Positions 15,585 through 23,835 of a DNA stretch of 28,742 bases are shown here, piece after piece. The position numbers and the translations under genes were made by a program. The stretch lies in the NCBI GenBank assembly GCA_002506755.1, contig DAYD01000021.1:1-28742 (forward strand). Direction: 5' to 3'. This DNA comes from Euryarchaeota archaeon UBA462. Its GTDB lineage: Archaea; Thermoplasmatota; Poseidoniia; Poseidoniales; Thalassarchaeaceae. Within the stretch, counting starts at the first letter, position 1; each line of letters begins with the position of its first letter. Below the pieces are notes generated by a model. That model searched no databases and was not told the DNA's origin. It worked only from the letters and a program-made list of their open reading frames with translations.

Positions 15585-16619
15585 ATGGCGTCTGTCGAAT
15601 GGAGATCTATTCCGACCGTACTTTATCCTCAGGAAATACTGGACAAAGCGTTTAGCAGAGCTAGTGGCCAGGCAGATTTGGTTGAGGATCCAGACAAATA
15701 TCATCGTGTAAGAAAGCAAATGAATCGTATGGTTCAATCCGCCTGTGACGTAGCAACGAAGACACTGAATTCTTACGTAAATAGGTGGCCTAGTCTGAAT
15801 GCTCTTACAGAATTCGATAGGGCATTGGTAGACGCAGCGGTGGGGTGTGACGATTACAAAAAGAACCTAAGTGCGCTGCAATGGGCTGCTGAGAGGTCCC
15901 AGAGAATATCGGGGGAGGCCCAAGCTAAAATTCTCAGACTGAGAGACATAGATGGATTTCACAAAGCTAGGAGGCATGCATATGGCCGGCTTTCTTCGGT
16001 AATTGACCAGATTTCCGCTCAGATTATGTGGCTTGGCGAGTCAAGGGATATACTCAGGAAGCTCCCCTCTCTTGATCCACTAGAGCCTTGCATAGTTGTG
16101 GCAGGATCTCCTAATGTGGGCAAATCTGCTCTAATTGGGGCATTGTCTAGCGGAGAACCTCAAGTTGCTTCATACCCATTTACCACTAAGCAGCTACATC
16201 TAGGCCACTTTACACATCGGAGAAGAGTCTATCAGATGGTGGATACTCCCGGTCTACTGGACCGTCCAATGGCAGAAAGAAACCAAATCGAGATGCAGGC
16301 CATTGCAGCGCTCGAGAACACAGGCGACATAGTCCTATTCCTGTTGGATAGGTCGGGGCAGTCAACTACCCCAATTAATGAACAGGAGAGTCTTTTATCA
16401 GAGGTAAGAGGCTTAATTCCTGGTAGGGAAGTGTTAGTTGTAGGTTCCAAATCAGACATATTGGATGGTATTCCGGGGATGGACGAATACAGGATAAGCT
16501 CAGTGACAGGAGAAGGTCTCGAGGAACTCAGATCAAAACTGATTGAGATAATTGCCGCTGACGAAATATCCGATCCCCTGAAACTTCCTGATCATTGGCC
16601 GAGAGAGGATTCAGGGTAG
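15585..16619 (+). CDS. nog1: NOG1-family GTPase
   Basis: This is an archaeal relative of NOG1, the OBG/HflX-class GTPase that acts in large ribosomal subunit assembly. The 344-residue protein has a helical N-terminal domain (about 1-160) typical of NOG1. The GTPase domain follows with G1 GSPNVGKS (174-181), the T-rich switch (YPFTTKQ), G3 DTPGLLD (220-226) and a G4-position GSKSD (287-291). The usual G4 is NKxD, so the asparagine is replaced by serine. The frame is open to an ATG at 15555. I prefer the ATG at 15585, which has AGGT 7 bases upstream and gives a typical N-terminus. Its TAG abuts the stop of the convergent zinc-ribbon gene. Confidence 0.9.
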   Translation: MASVEWRSIPTVLYPQEILDKAFSRASGQADLVEDPDKYHRVRKQMNRMVQSACDVATKTLNSYVNRWPSLNALTEFDRALVDAAVGCDDYKKNLSALQWAAERSQRISGEAQAKILRLRDIDGFHKARRHAYGRLSSVIDQISAQIMWLGESRDILRKLPSLDPLEPCIVVAGSPNVGKSALIGALSSGEPQVASYPFTTKQLHLGHFTHRRRVYQMVDTPGLLDRPMAERNQIEMQAIAALENTGDIVLFLLDRSGQSTTPINEQESLLSEVRGLIPGREVLVVGSKSDILDGIPGMDEYRISSVTGEGLEELRSKLIEIIAADEISDPLKLPDHWPREDSG

Positions 16620-16736
16620 TTAAACGTGCCAAGTGTTTCCACAAACAACACAATAGAAATCATAACCCCCGAATGATGGAAGAAGTCCGGATACATCTAT
16701 CTCGGATCCACAATTAGGGCATTTGGCAACTTGCAC
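16620..16736 (-). CDS. 38-residue zinc-ribbon microprotein
   Basis: A short frame starting at a GTG encodes 38 residues with two CPNC/CVVC pairs: KCPNCG near the N-terminus (C6, C9) and YCVVCGNTWHV at the C-terminus (C29, C32). This is a complete minimal zinc ribbon with a 19-residue inter-knuckle loop. The frame is closed upstream by a TAA eight codons before the GTG. A GGGGT run a few bases ahead of the GTG could serve as ribosome-binding site. The stop abuts the NOG1 stop, and the gene lies 48 bases downstream of the exported-protein gene on the same strand. The fold suggests nucleic-acid or protein binding; no specific function can be assigned. Confidence 0.65.
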   Translation of the reverse strand: MQVAKCPNCGSEIDVSGLLPSFGGYDFYCVVCGNTWHV

Positions 16737-16784
16737 GATTACCCCAAGGTGAGGGGGTTATTCAACGATACTGAGTAAGGTACA

Positions 16785-17369
16785 CTATTTCTCCCTTAAC
16801 CTATTGACCAGATTCCTCAACGGGAATGCCATTTCTCCCGCACCCAGCAGAAGTAAGCCAGATGCAAGGGCTAGTGCTAATTCTACGTAATTGTTTAAAT
16901 GAATGCTTGTGGACATTTTTACCAATTGAGAGTCTAGGCCCGCACCATCGTAGCCACCTGAGACGAATCTATACGATCCGGGAATAATATTGAACTCCAA
17001 TGAACCATCAGATTCTGGCCCCCCTGTTATTAGGAAATTCTTGATGTCCTCGGATTCACATTGAGTAAGTCCATTAGAGTCTGGAGGGCATGTTTCTGCC
17101 GCCTCGGATTCTACAACCCCTATCCAGCCTCTGTTCGGCTCCGACCATTCTACATCCAACTTTATGTCTAGGAGCATAAATGCCTGCGGGACTTCCATAT
17201 CTGACCCAGTCATTCCAATATTGCAAACGATTTCTCCTTCCGAACAGGGAACAATAGGTACCTCTGAACCAGATTCAGCGGGCTGGTATCCAATTAGGCT
17301 AATCACTACTATCATGGCGCAAAGTGCACCTACAAAACCCGGCAAAATAGATAAGATTCTGACCATCAT
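16785..17369 (-). CDS. Exported or membrane-anchored protein with two terminal helices, unknown function
   Basis: I do not recognise this 194-residue protein. It has an N-terminal hydrophobic helix (about 8-27) and a C-terminal one (about 161-180) followed by a basic tail (RNLVNRLREK). Between them is an acidic domain of about 130 residues with four cysteines (42, 49, 94, 104) that could form two disulfides outside the cell. The domain has alternating hydrophobic strand-like segments. The arrangement predicts both termini inside and the domain outside. GGAGAG lies about 10 bases before the ATG. It follows the DUF2116-type membrane protein after 48 bases, so the two may act together at the membrane. 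Confidence 0.7.
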   Translation of the reverse strand: MMVRILSILPGFVGALCAMIVVISLIGYQPAESGSEVPIVPCSEGEIVCNIGMTGSDMEVPQAFMLLDIKLDVEWSEPNRGWIGVVESEAAETCPPDSNGLTQCESEDIKNFLITGGPESDGSLEFNIIPGSYRFVSGGYDGAGLDSQLVKMSTSIHLNNYVELALALASGLLLLGAGEMAFPLRNLVNRLREK

Positions 17370-17417
17370 AAATTTAGCTCTCCGTTTGAAGCACCAACCG
17401 AACCACTGCCTTCGTGA

Positions 17418-17714
17418 TCAAACAACCACCTGTATAACTAGCATACCAACAAAAATTGCGACTCCCGAGTACATCAAGAATGCCCATCGCTTCCTAGATC
17501 GTTCTCTCCGTTCGTTTACTGTTTCGCAATTCAAATCATTGCATATAGCCGGTTCACTTTCCAATGAGATCGGTTTCCAACAAACTACGCAATGCCTGTG
17601 TGGCTCTGCCTCAATCCTGCTCCTTGTCCTAGGTGTTCTTCTAGAGGCTGCAACTTGGGCCTGCTTTGCAGTCCTTTTCGCCGCTTTCATAATGATGTCC
17701 TTTCGACTGGTCAT
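17418..17714 (-). CDS. DUF2116-like zinc-ribbon protein with C-terminal membrane anchor
   Basis: The 98 residues comprise a very basic N-terminal region (about 4-35, many K and R). A short zinc ribbon follows with C42/C45 (HCVVC then WKPIS) and C58/C63, then a charged linker (ERRERSRKR) and one hydrophobic helix at 79-98 ending the protein. This matches the DUF2116 family of small archaeal Zn-ribbon proteins with a C-terminal transmembrane segment, whose role is unknown. The basic tail could contact nucleic acid or acidic phospholipid. Start and stop overlap with the UMP kinase gene (ATGA), so the pair is translationally coupled. Confidence 0.75.
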   Translation of the reverse strand: MTSRKDIIMKAAKRTAKQAQVAASRRTPRTRSRIEAEPHRHCVVCWKPISLESEPAICNDLNCETVNERRERSRKRWAFLMYSGVAIFVGMLVIQVVV

Positions 17715-18415
17715 TGGGCTCTCACCTTGGTACCATCAAATTCCCGCTCTTCAAGTGAGCCTCTGATCCTCTCTGTCTTTCTGCCATCAAGTATGTCTAG
17801 AGCCAGCCCATTTGCTACCGCATTTCCTACTCCGACGGGGTCAACGACTTGTGAACCACCTGCACCCCCATGCTTCGGTGGACCTACAATCTCCTGCAAT
17901 TGATTTAGAGTTAGATTTTCGAATGCCTTTGCCCCGGGATTAGAATTGGGGTCTTCCGAATAAACATTGGATACATTTGTCGCAATGACACACTTCATCG
18001 CACCAACTTCTATTGCCAGACTAATCGCAACAGCATCAGTTGTATGTCCCGGGACCGTACCCCCCATTACTACCACATCGAAATATCCCAATTCAGATGC
18101 CGCTTCTTCCACGCTCTCAGGAATTTTCTCTGATACCTTAATCCCTCTATCGGATAGTGCCTCTCTCACAATGGTGGCATTCAGCCTAGTCGCCGCTATC
18201 CCAATTCTATCCAGATGGGAGATGTCCCCAATTATGGGCCTAGCTAGCTCGATTCCTTCTCTCGCCGGTGCCCCACCTCCAACGACAAGGGCAATGCTAT
18301 CTCCTGAACTAACCCTATCTCTCAATATTGAAACTAGCTCCATAAGCCAATTGTGGCGATCTTTCACTTCAGGCCGCAAAAGGCTTCCTCCGAGCGCCAC
18401 CACTACTTTCGCCAT
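17711..18415 (-). CDS. pyrH: UMP kinase, archaeal type
   Basis: It phosphorylates UMP to UDP in pyrimidine nucleotide synthesis. The 234-residue protein of the amino-acid-kinase fold has the N-terminal VVVALGGSLL, the VVGGGAPARE loop, the ATRLNATIV segment typical of archaeal UMP kinases, PGHTTDAVA in the nucleotide site, and ATNVSNVYSEDP. The closest alternatives, isopentenyl phosphate kinase or acetylglutamate kinase, lack the RLNA and GHTTDA signatures. The frame continues to a GTG at 18436. I chose the ATG at 18415 because the family starts right before the first strand. It is first in a minus-strand cluster with DUF2116 and the exported protein. Confidence 0.88.
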   Translation of the reverse strand: MAKVVVALGGSLLRPEVKDRHNWLMELVSILRDRVSSGDSIALVVGGGAPAREGIELARPIIGDISHLDRIGIAATRLNATIVREALSDRGIKVSEKIPESVEEAASELGYFDVVVMGGTVPGHTTDAVAISLAIEVGAMKCVIATNVSNVYSEDPNSNPGAKAFENLTLNQLQEIVGPPKHGGAGGSQVVDPVGVGNAVANGLALDILDGRKTERIRGSLEEREFDGTKVRAQ

Positions 18416-18499
18416 GCCCCTAGGTTGGCCCCTCACCTTTCAATTCGTATGCTCTACCAAAGCTGAAGGGTTGAAATGCCGCCCGTGATGGCAAATAGC

Positions 18500-18506
18500 G
18501 GAGGGA
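18500..18506 (+). promoter_or_regulatory. Shine-Dalgarno site of aRF1
   Basis: GGAGGGA lies 4 bases ahead of the ATG at 18511 and fixes that start. It implies a leadered transcript despite the short divergent gap with pyrH. Confidence 0.65.
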
Positions 18507-18510
18507 GCAC

Positions 18511-19758
18511 ATGTCCGACGATCTGGAGCAACAACATCGTAGACTCCGTCTAAAGAAGGCGATCAAGGATCTATCCGCAATGAAGGGGATGGGGACCGAG
18601 CTGGTCACAGTGATTGTTCCTCCTGATAGGATGATTCATGACGTAAGGCAACACCTTGGACAAGAAGCCGGACAGGCGGCTAACATAAAGTCAAAATCTA
18701 CTAAAAAGCATGTTACAGACGCAATTGAGTCCGCCATTTCAACACTAAATCGTTACAAAACACCTGGGGCCGGCGGAATTGCAATATTTGTCGGGCATGT
18801 AATTGTTGGCAACAATAAGACTAGACTTACTTCTACTGTTGTAGACGACCCTCCTGAACCATTTCCGTCATTCAGATACAGGTGCGATTCCACCTTCGAA
18901 ATAAGTCAGCTGGAAGAGATGCTAATCGATAGAACCTCATATGGATTATTTGTAATTGATAGATCTGAAGCAGCATATGGTCTGGCATCAGGAAAAAGAT
19001 TACACTGTCAAGAACATATTACTTCATTGGTCCCATCCAAACACGGGAGAGGGGGGCAATCGGCCCAGAGGTTTGAAAGGCTAATAGAAGAAGCAGCTCA
19101 TAAATTTTTCAAGAAGGCCACAGAAAGGGCCTCAAACTACTGGCTGCCTATGGTTCAAGACCTAAGGGGGATAATCATCGGAGGGCCAGGCGCGACCAAA
19201 GATTTTGTAATCAAGCAGGATTACTTTCACCATGAAATAAAGAAACTGATAGCTGAGCCATTTTTTGACGTAGGATACTCCAACGAAAGCGGCCTTAGAG
19301 AACTAATCCAAAGGGCAGGATCCACAATGGATCAGATCGAGCTTGATTTGGAAAGGACTCTGGTAGATGAATTTCTCAGAGAGGTTATGCAGACGAATCC
19401 AAAGGCCACCTATGGGGAAGTAATGATCAGATCTGCATTAGATCAAGGCGCTGTTCAGACTCTACTTCTTTCGGAGGCAATAACAAAAAGGCGGGTTTAC
19501 TGGACTTGCAAAGAGTGTAAAAAAGAATGGGCATCAACCGTAGATAGTGCTACTAAATCTGGAAACTGCCCTGATTGCAGTTCAAGCAACCTAACCAAAG
19601 ACGAGAGTAGGACGGTGGATTTGATAGATGAGCTTTCTGTTTTAGCGGGACATACATCAGCAAACGTTAGGCTAATTTCCCTGGATACCGAGGAAGGAGC
19701 TACAATGCATTCGGCCTTTGGAGGGATTGCAGCTCTGCTGAGGTATCCGATATCTTGA
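18511..19758 (+). CDS. prf1: Peptide chain release factor aRF1
   Basis: The archaeal/eukaryotic-type class I release factor reads all three stop codons and triggers peptide release. The 415-residue protein has the stop-codon recognition motifs NIKS (58-61) and YxCxxxF (YRCDSTF, 123-129) in domain 1. The catalytic GGQ (181-183) lies within HGRGGQSAQRFERL. Domain 3 carries a zinc-ribbon insertion with CKEC and CPDC, which is typical of archaeal RF1. All functional motifs are intact. Its TGA stop is embedded in the ribosome-binding site of argS, so the two genes form a coupled pair. Confidence 0.97.
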   Translation: MSDDLEQQHRRLRLKKAIKDLSAMKGMGTELVTVIVPPDRMIHDVRQHLGQEAGQAANIKSKSTKKHVTDAIESAISTLNRYKTPGAGGIAIFVGHVIVGNNKTRLTSTVVDDPPEPFPSFRYRCDSTFEISQLEEMLIDRTSYGLFVIDRSEAAYGLASGKRLHCQEHITSLVPSKHGRGGQSAQRFERLIEEAAHKFFKKATERASNYWLPMVQDLRGIIIGGPGATKDFVIKQDYFHHEIKKLIAEPFFDVGYSNESGLRELIQRAGSTMDQIELDLERTLVDEFLREVMQTNPKATYGEVMIRSALDQGAVQTLLLSEAITKRRVYWTCKECKKEWASTVDSATKSGNCPDCSSSNLTKDESRTVDLIDELSVLAGHTSANVRLISLDTEEGATMHSAFGGIAALLRYPIS

Positions 19759-19764
19759 GGTGAT

Positions 19765-21507
19765 ATGATCAGAGACCTAATTGAAGAGTCACTACCATTT
19801 TTTTCCGAAGCAATGAGCTCACTTGGTGTTCCCGATTCTGATTGGTTGAGGCTATTCGGAAAGGCCACTGTGGAAGACCACGCCGATGTTGCCCTGCCCT
19901 GCCATTCCCTAGCTAAGGTACTGCGTAGATCCCCTGCAGATATTGCAGAAGAAATATGTAGCCTAGTCTCAACAAAATTAGAGGAAATCGCTGAGGTTTC
20001 TTATATCGGCGGATTTGTGAATTTAAAAGCTAAGCCAACTTGGCTTTCTAGACGTCTTATCGAAATTCATTCCGATGATCGAATTGGAGTAACAGCAGAC
20101 GTGGGTTTGACCTATGTGGTGGATTATTCTGCCCCCAATGTAGCAAAAGAGATGCATGTTGGCCATCTCAGGTCAACGGTCATCGGAGATACAATAGTCA
20201 GAATGCTAGAGTTCAAGGGACATAAAGTAATCAAAGAGAATCACATAGGAGATTGGGGAACACCATTTGGGATGTTGATTGAACATCTGCTTGATCTCGG
20301 AGAGGACGAAGCAGCTAACGAATTGAGCGTAGGTGACTTAGACTCTTTCTACAAGCAAGCAAGAGAGAAATTTGTGTCCAATGACGAATTCGCAGAGAGG
20401 TCGAGGGGGAGGGTGGTAAAACTGCAAGGAGGGGACTCCGAGACGCTCAGACTTTGGAGGGTCTTAGTGGACGAATCGATGCGGTATTTCAACGAGGTTT
20501 ACTCTATGCTAGGCGTACTTCTTGATGATGAAGACATCAGGGGGGAATCAAGCTATCAGGATCTATTGCCAATAGTGGTGGAGAGACTATCGAAAGAAGG
20601 TATACTGGAAAATAGCGATGGTGCCGATGTTGTATTCCCGGAGGGTTGGTACAATCGCGAGGGAGAACCACTTCCGATGATAATTAGGAAAGGGGACGGG
20701 GGATACAACTACAGTACATCAGATCTTGCTTGCATAATCGATAGAATAGATAGGCTTAGTTGTGATAGACTTTTGTACGTTGTCGGAACTCCTCAAAAAC
20801 AACACTTTGAGATGGTTTTTCAGGTTGCAACAATGGCAGGTTTCATGCCAGATTCGAACATTGCAACTCATGTTAATTTTGGGTCTGTCCTCGATACCAA
20901 TGGGAAGGTTCTGAAGAGTAGGGAGGGAGAGGTCATCAAACTCCATGATCTGCTTAGGGAATCCATTAATCGCGCAAGTGAAGCAGTCAGTAAAAAGAAT
21001 CCGGATTTAGACGACAAAGAGAGGGAAGAAGTAGCAAAATTGGTTGGTATCGGTGCAGTAAAATTTGCCGATCTATCCACCGAGAGGACCAAAGACTACG
21101 TCTTTGATTGGGAAAGAATGCTTTCATTTGATGGCAACTCAGCTCCTTATTTACAATATGCATATGCCAGAATTTGCAGTATTTTCAGGAATTGGGCAGG
21201 TGAAAGAGAAGGAATCATAGGGTCCAAATTTCTACTTAACCACCCAGACGAAATATATCTTTCAAGGAAACTTGTTGATTTTCCGTCAATACTTGAAGAA
21301 TCAATACAATCATTCAATCCCCATAAGCTTTGCATTCACCTCTTATCCATCGCTTCTTCGTTCGCTACCTTTTACGAGAATTGTAAGGTTTTGAACTCCG
21401 AAGATGAAAACTCTAAACTTAGCCGGTTATCGCTTTGTGACCTGACGGCAAGACAATTACACCTAGGTCTTGGCCTTCTTGGGATAGGGTCACCAGAGAG
21501 AATGTGA
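19765..21507 (+). CDS. argS: Arginyl-tRNA synthetase
   Basis: This class Ia enzyme charges tRNA-Arg. The 580-residue protein has the ArgRS-specific N-terminal (tRNA D-loop binding) domain over the first 100 residues. Next comes the catalytic domain with YSAPNVAKEMHVGHLRS, where HVGH (131-134) is the HIGH motif. A LKSREGEVIKL segment occupies the second-signature position; lack of a canonical KMSK lysine motif is common in this family. A C-terminal DALR-type helical domain contains the block around PYLQYAYARI. The ATG at 19765 follows TGAGGTGAT directly, in which the TGA is the aRF1 stop. Confidence 0.96.
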   Translation: MIRDLIEESLPFFSEAMSSLGVPDSDWLRLFGKATVEDHADVALPCHSLAKVLRRSPADIAEEICSLVSTKLEEIAEVSYIGGFVNLKAKPTWLSRRLIEIHSDDRIGVTADVGLTYVVDYSAPNVAKEMHVGHLRSTVIGDTIVRMLEFKGHKVIKENHIGDWGTPFGMLIEHLLDLGEDEAANELSVGDLDSFYKQAREKFVSNDEFAERSRGRVVKLQGGDSETLRLWRVLVDESMRYFNEVYSMLGVLLDDEDIRGESSYQDLLPIVVERLSKEGILENSDGADVVFPEGWYNREGEPLPMIIRKGDGGYNYSTSDLACIIDRIDRLSCDRLLYVVGTPQKQHFEMVFQVATMAGFMPDSNIATHVNFGSVLDTNGKVLKSREGEVIKLHDLLRESINRASEAVSKKNPDLDDKEREEVAKLVGIGAVKFADLSTERTKDYVFDWERMLSFDGNSAPYLQYAYARICSIFRNWAGEREGIIGSKFLLNHPDEIYLSRKLVDFPSILEESIQSFNPHKLCIHLLSIASSFATFYENCKVLNSEDENSKLSRLSLCDLTARQLHLGLGLLGIGSPERM

Positions 21508-21546
21508 AACAGGGCACCTTGAAAATATGGAGCCTCTCGGGGATAC

Positions 21547-22011
21547 ATGGTTGGAGTAGGCGAAAAGGCACCTAATTTTACATTGAAGAACACATCAAAA
21601 GAAGAAGTATCACTCTCTGATTATCAGGGAGGGACAGTGGTTCTAGCTTTCTATCCCGGAGCCTTTACAGGCGTGTGCGACAAAGAGATGTGTTCATTGC
21701 AAGACAATCTCTCTGAACTAAATACTGCGGGTGCCAAAGTAATTGGGATAAGTGTAGACTCTCCTTGGGCCAATGGAGAGTTTGCCAGAAAGTACGATAT
21801 AGACTTTGAATTGCTATCAGATTTAGATAGAGAGGTTATAGGCTCGTACGACACTAAGTTTGTTGGCCTTGGAGGGCTGGAAGGCTATGTTAGTGCGAAC
21901 AGAGCTATAGTGATAATTGACGCAGATGGGTTCGTAAAATATCGGTGGGTCGCGGAAAATCCAGGAGTAGAACCAGACTATCAACAGATTGTTTCGATAT
22001 GCTGTTCCTAA
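21547..22011 (+). CDS. Peroxiredoxin (PrxQ/BCP-like)
   Basis: A thiol peroxidase that reduces hydrogen peroxide and organic hydroperoxides. The 154-residue protein has the peroxidatic motif PGAFTGVCDKEMC with C44. C49 five residues later matches the C-x4-C pair of PrxQ/BCP enzymes, where the second cysteine resolves the disulfide. The thioredoxin-fold strands VIGISVDSP and AIVIIDADGFVKY are present. The C-terminus ends in two adjacent cysteines (C152, C153), an addition I would not expect. A weak AT-rich stretch lies about 22 bases ahead of the ATG. The 3' end overlaps the convergent M28 peptidase gene by 4 bases. Confidence 0.9.
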   Translation: MVGVGEKAPNFTLKNTSKEEVSLSDYQGGTVVLAFYPGAFTGVCDKEMCSLQDNLSELNTAGAKVIGISVDSPWANGEFARKYDIDFELLSDLDREVIGSYDTKFVGLGGLEGYVSANRAIVIIDADGFVKYRWVAENPGVEPDYQQIVSICCS

Positions 22012-23765
22012 TTCCATGCAAGATGCCGCACTAAGGAACCGTAGATCATTCCTGAAACCGAGAGACTTTCCTCATTGAACCTGTCCATGTTGTCAAGATA
22101 AGTGTGATATTCTGAAGATCCAGAGCCGTAACATAGCATTGCCATCCCATACTCCGTATCTGCCCCCTCGTCCCCATAGACCTCGTAAACGAATGGTGCA
22201 TGGTCGGAATTGTAGGGCATCTCTTCCGAGTCCAGATACCTGATATTTATCGGATATTTGCTTGCCAATTCTGGATGCTTAGAGCTGAATTTGGCAACGA
22301 TCCCTTCTATGTGGCTAACATCTGATTTGCTATTCCCTTGAAAAGTAAGGCCGGAGTTTCTTTCCAAGTCCACGTGATTCATGTCTAAATTGATGTAAAG
22401 TCTTAGATTCTCTTGGAGTTCGGATTGATACTTCTTCACCCATTCCTTTGAGCCCCAAAGTCCCTCTTCTTCCCCTCCCCATGTGCAAAAATAAATCGTC
22501 ATTTTGGGCTCACCTAGTTCAGATTCAACAAGCGCCATCTGTCTAGCCATTTCCATCACAGTAGCCGTTCCCGCGGTATTATCTATTGCCCCTTGCCCGT
22601 TGTAAACCGTGTCGTGATGGGCCCCAATGATGATCAAATCATCAGAGCTCCCTTCAATAATTCCACATGGAACATGGATGTAACCTTCTTGTTGGTTGTC
22701 TACGTCAACTTGGAATTGCAACATTCCGTCGCCATTGACTACTTGCTCTACGATTGTTTCGCCGACGCTTCTAGATACCATGACGAAGCCGATGTTGTAT
22801 GGTTTCTCGCTAAATTGGGTAATGTCCAAAGACTTCGAGAAAGGGACACAGTCGCCTTGCACCAAATCATCGCAGTTTTGCCTAGAATTAACAGTGATCA
22901 GACCTCTAAGACTATTCAATTGGGCCCTCTGCATTAGAACAGTATTACTTTCCGTACCCGGCTCCCCATCCATCCCATCCATCAACCAAACAATACCAAT
23001 ACCATTTCCAGCCGATGCCCAGTCTTCAGATTCGTTCCCCATTCCTAAATCAAAGACCTCGACATTGCTGCTCGCGGGAATGTTGAGGCTGCCGCTATAA
23101 CCCTGAACAACGTAGTCTTGAGTATGTATGAATTCAGTCTCATCCCTGTCAATATCTGCTAAGGAGCATGGGGTAGGGCCACCTAAAATTCCGCCCAAGT
23201 TGCCCGGCTGGCAAATCATAAGATCGAATTGGCTCCCCATGTAATACAATGGAACTTCAAACTCGTCGAGAATTGATGGTAAACCGCTATTCGAAAAATT
23301 AGTTTTGATTGATTGCGCTGCATTTTCCTCTTCTACTGTCCCAGATAACCTTCCCCCCCACTGTGGATCTCCTAATGCTACTAATCCTTGTGCATAAGCT
23401 CTTGATTGATTGGAGTCAAAATCAATGATAACATATTCTGGACTACCTTTGGCCCATTTTGCTATACCCTCTCCGAAAATAATTCCACCTCCGGCCGTTC
23501 CAATGATCATTATGGAGGCAAGAAAAATAGCCTTGGCGGGAACCTGGTTGGATTTTCTTTTGTACAAATTTGCCAGCCCTCTTCTGAGTGCACCATTGCT
23601 CGCATTTTTGCCATCGCTGGAAATTTCGGCCTCTAAAATTTCTGATTTTTTCTCTGACATGGCAAGTCTCTCAACCAAAATGGACTTATTTCCAGAAACT
23701 CCTAACCCTCTTGATCTCAGCTCAATCTTTAGCTGCTCCACGGTTTTCGAGGACCAATCGGTCAT
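22008..23765 (-). CDS. SAP-domain, membrane-anchored M28 family metallopeptidase
   Basis: A 585-residue zinc peptidase. Residues about 5-38 form a SAP motif (VEQLKIELRSRGL, then GNKSILVERL). After a charged linker a hydrophobic helix at about 77-98 acts as signal anchor. Residues 120-365 form a non-catalytic region, including a likely protease-associated domain (about 210-330). The M28 catalytic domain has ligands in order: H383 (GAHHDT), D395 (AIDNTAGT), E432/E433 (GGEEEGLWGS), D461 (INLDM) and H554 (EYHTYLDN). All five zinc/catalytic positions are present, so it should be an active aminopeptidase or carboxypeptidase. Topology predicts the SAP domain inside and the peptidase outside. It probably has its own promoter. 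Confidence 0.9.
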   Translation of the reverse strand: MTDWSSKTVEQLKIELRSRGLGVSGNKSILVERLAMSEKKSEILEAEISSDGKNASNGALRRGLANLYKRKSNQVPAKAIFLASIMIIGTAGGGIIFGEGIAKWAKGSPEYVIIDFDSNQSRAYAQGLVALGDPQWGGRLSGTVEEENAAQSIKTNFSNSGLPSILDEFEVPLYYMGSQFDLMICQPGNLGGILGGPTPCSLADIDRDETEFIHTQDYVVQGYSGSLNIPASSNVEVFDLGMGNESEDWASAGNGIGIVWLMDGMDGEPGTESNTVLMQRAQLNSLRGLITVNSRQNCDDLVQGDCVPFSKSLDITQFSEKPYNIGFVMVSRSVGETIVEQVVNGDGMLQFQVDVDNQQEGYIHVPCGIIEGSSDDLIIIGAHHDTVYNGQGAIDNTAGTATVMEMARQMALVESELGEPKMTIYFCTWGGEEEGLWGSKEWVKKYQSELQENLRLYINLDMNHVDLERNSGLTFQGNSKSDVSHIEGIVAKFSSKHPELASKYPINIRYLDSEEMPYNSDHAPFVYEVYGDEGADTEYGMAMLCYGSGSSEYHTYLDNMDRFNEESLSVSGMIYGSLVRHLAWN

Positions 23766-23792
23766 ATTATCGAAGTCCCAGTTGTTTCGACC

Positions 23793-23800
23793 TTTATTGA
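23793..23800 (-). promoter_or_regulatory. TATA-like element of the M28 peptidase gene
   Basis: TCAATAAA on the minus strand is centred about 31 bases before the ATG at 23765, within the 70-base gap after ubiX. This spacing would give a nearly leaderless transcript. No Shine-Dalgarno site precedes the ATG, which agrees. Confidence 0.45.
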
Positions 23801-23835
23801 ACCCATTCCAGACAGGAGTATGCTATGCATCGTTA

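Noticed and set aside
16741..16759. ACCCC/GGGGT inverted repeat after the exported-protein gene as a terminator.
   Set aside because: Only a 5-bp stem, no T-run, and the GGGGT part is better explained as the ribosome-binding site of the zinc-ribbon microprotein.
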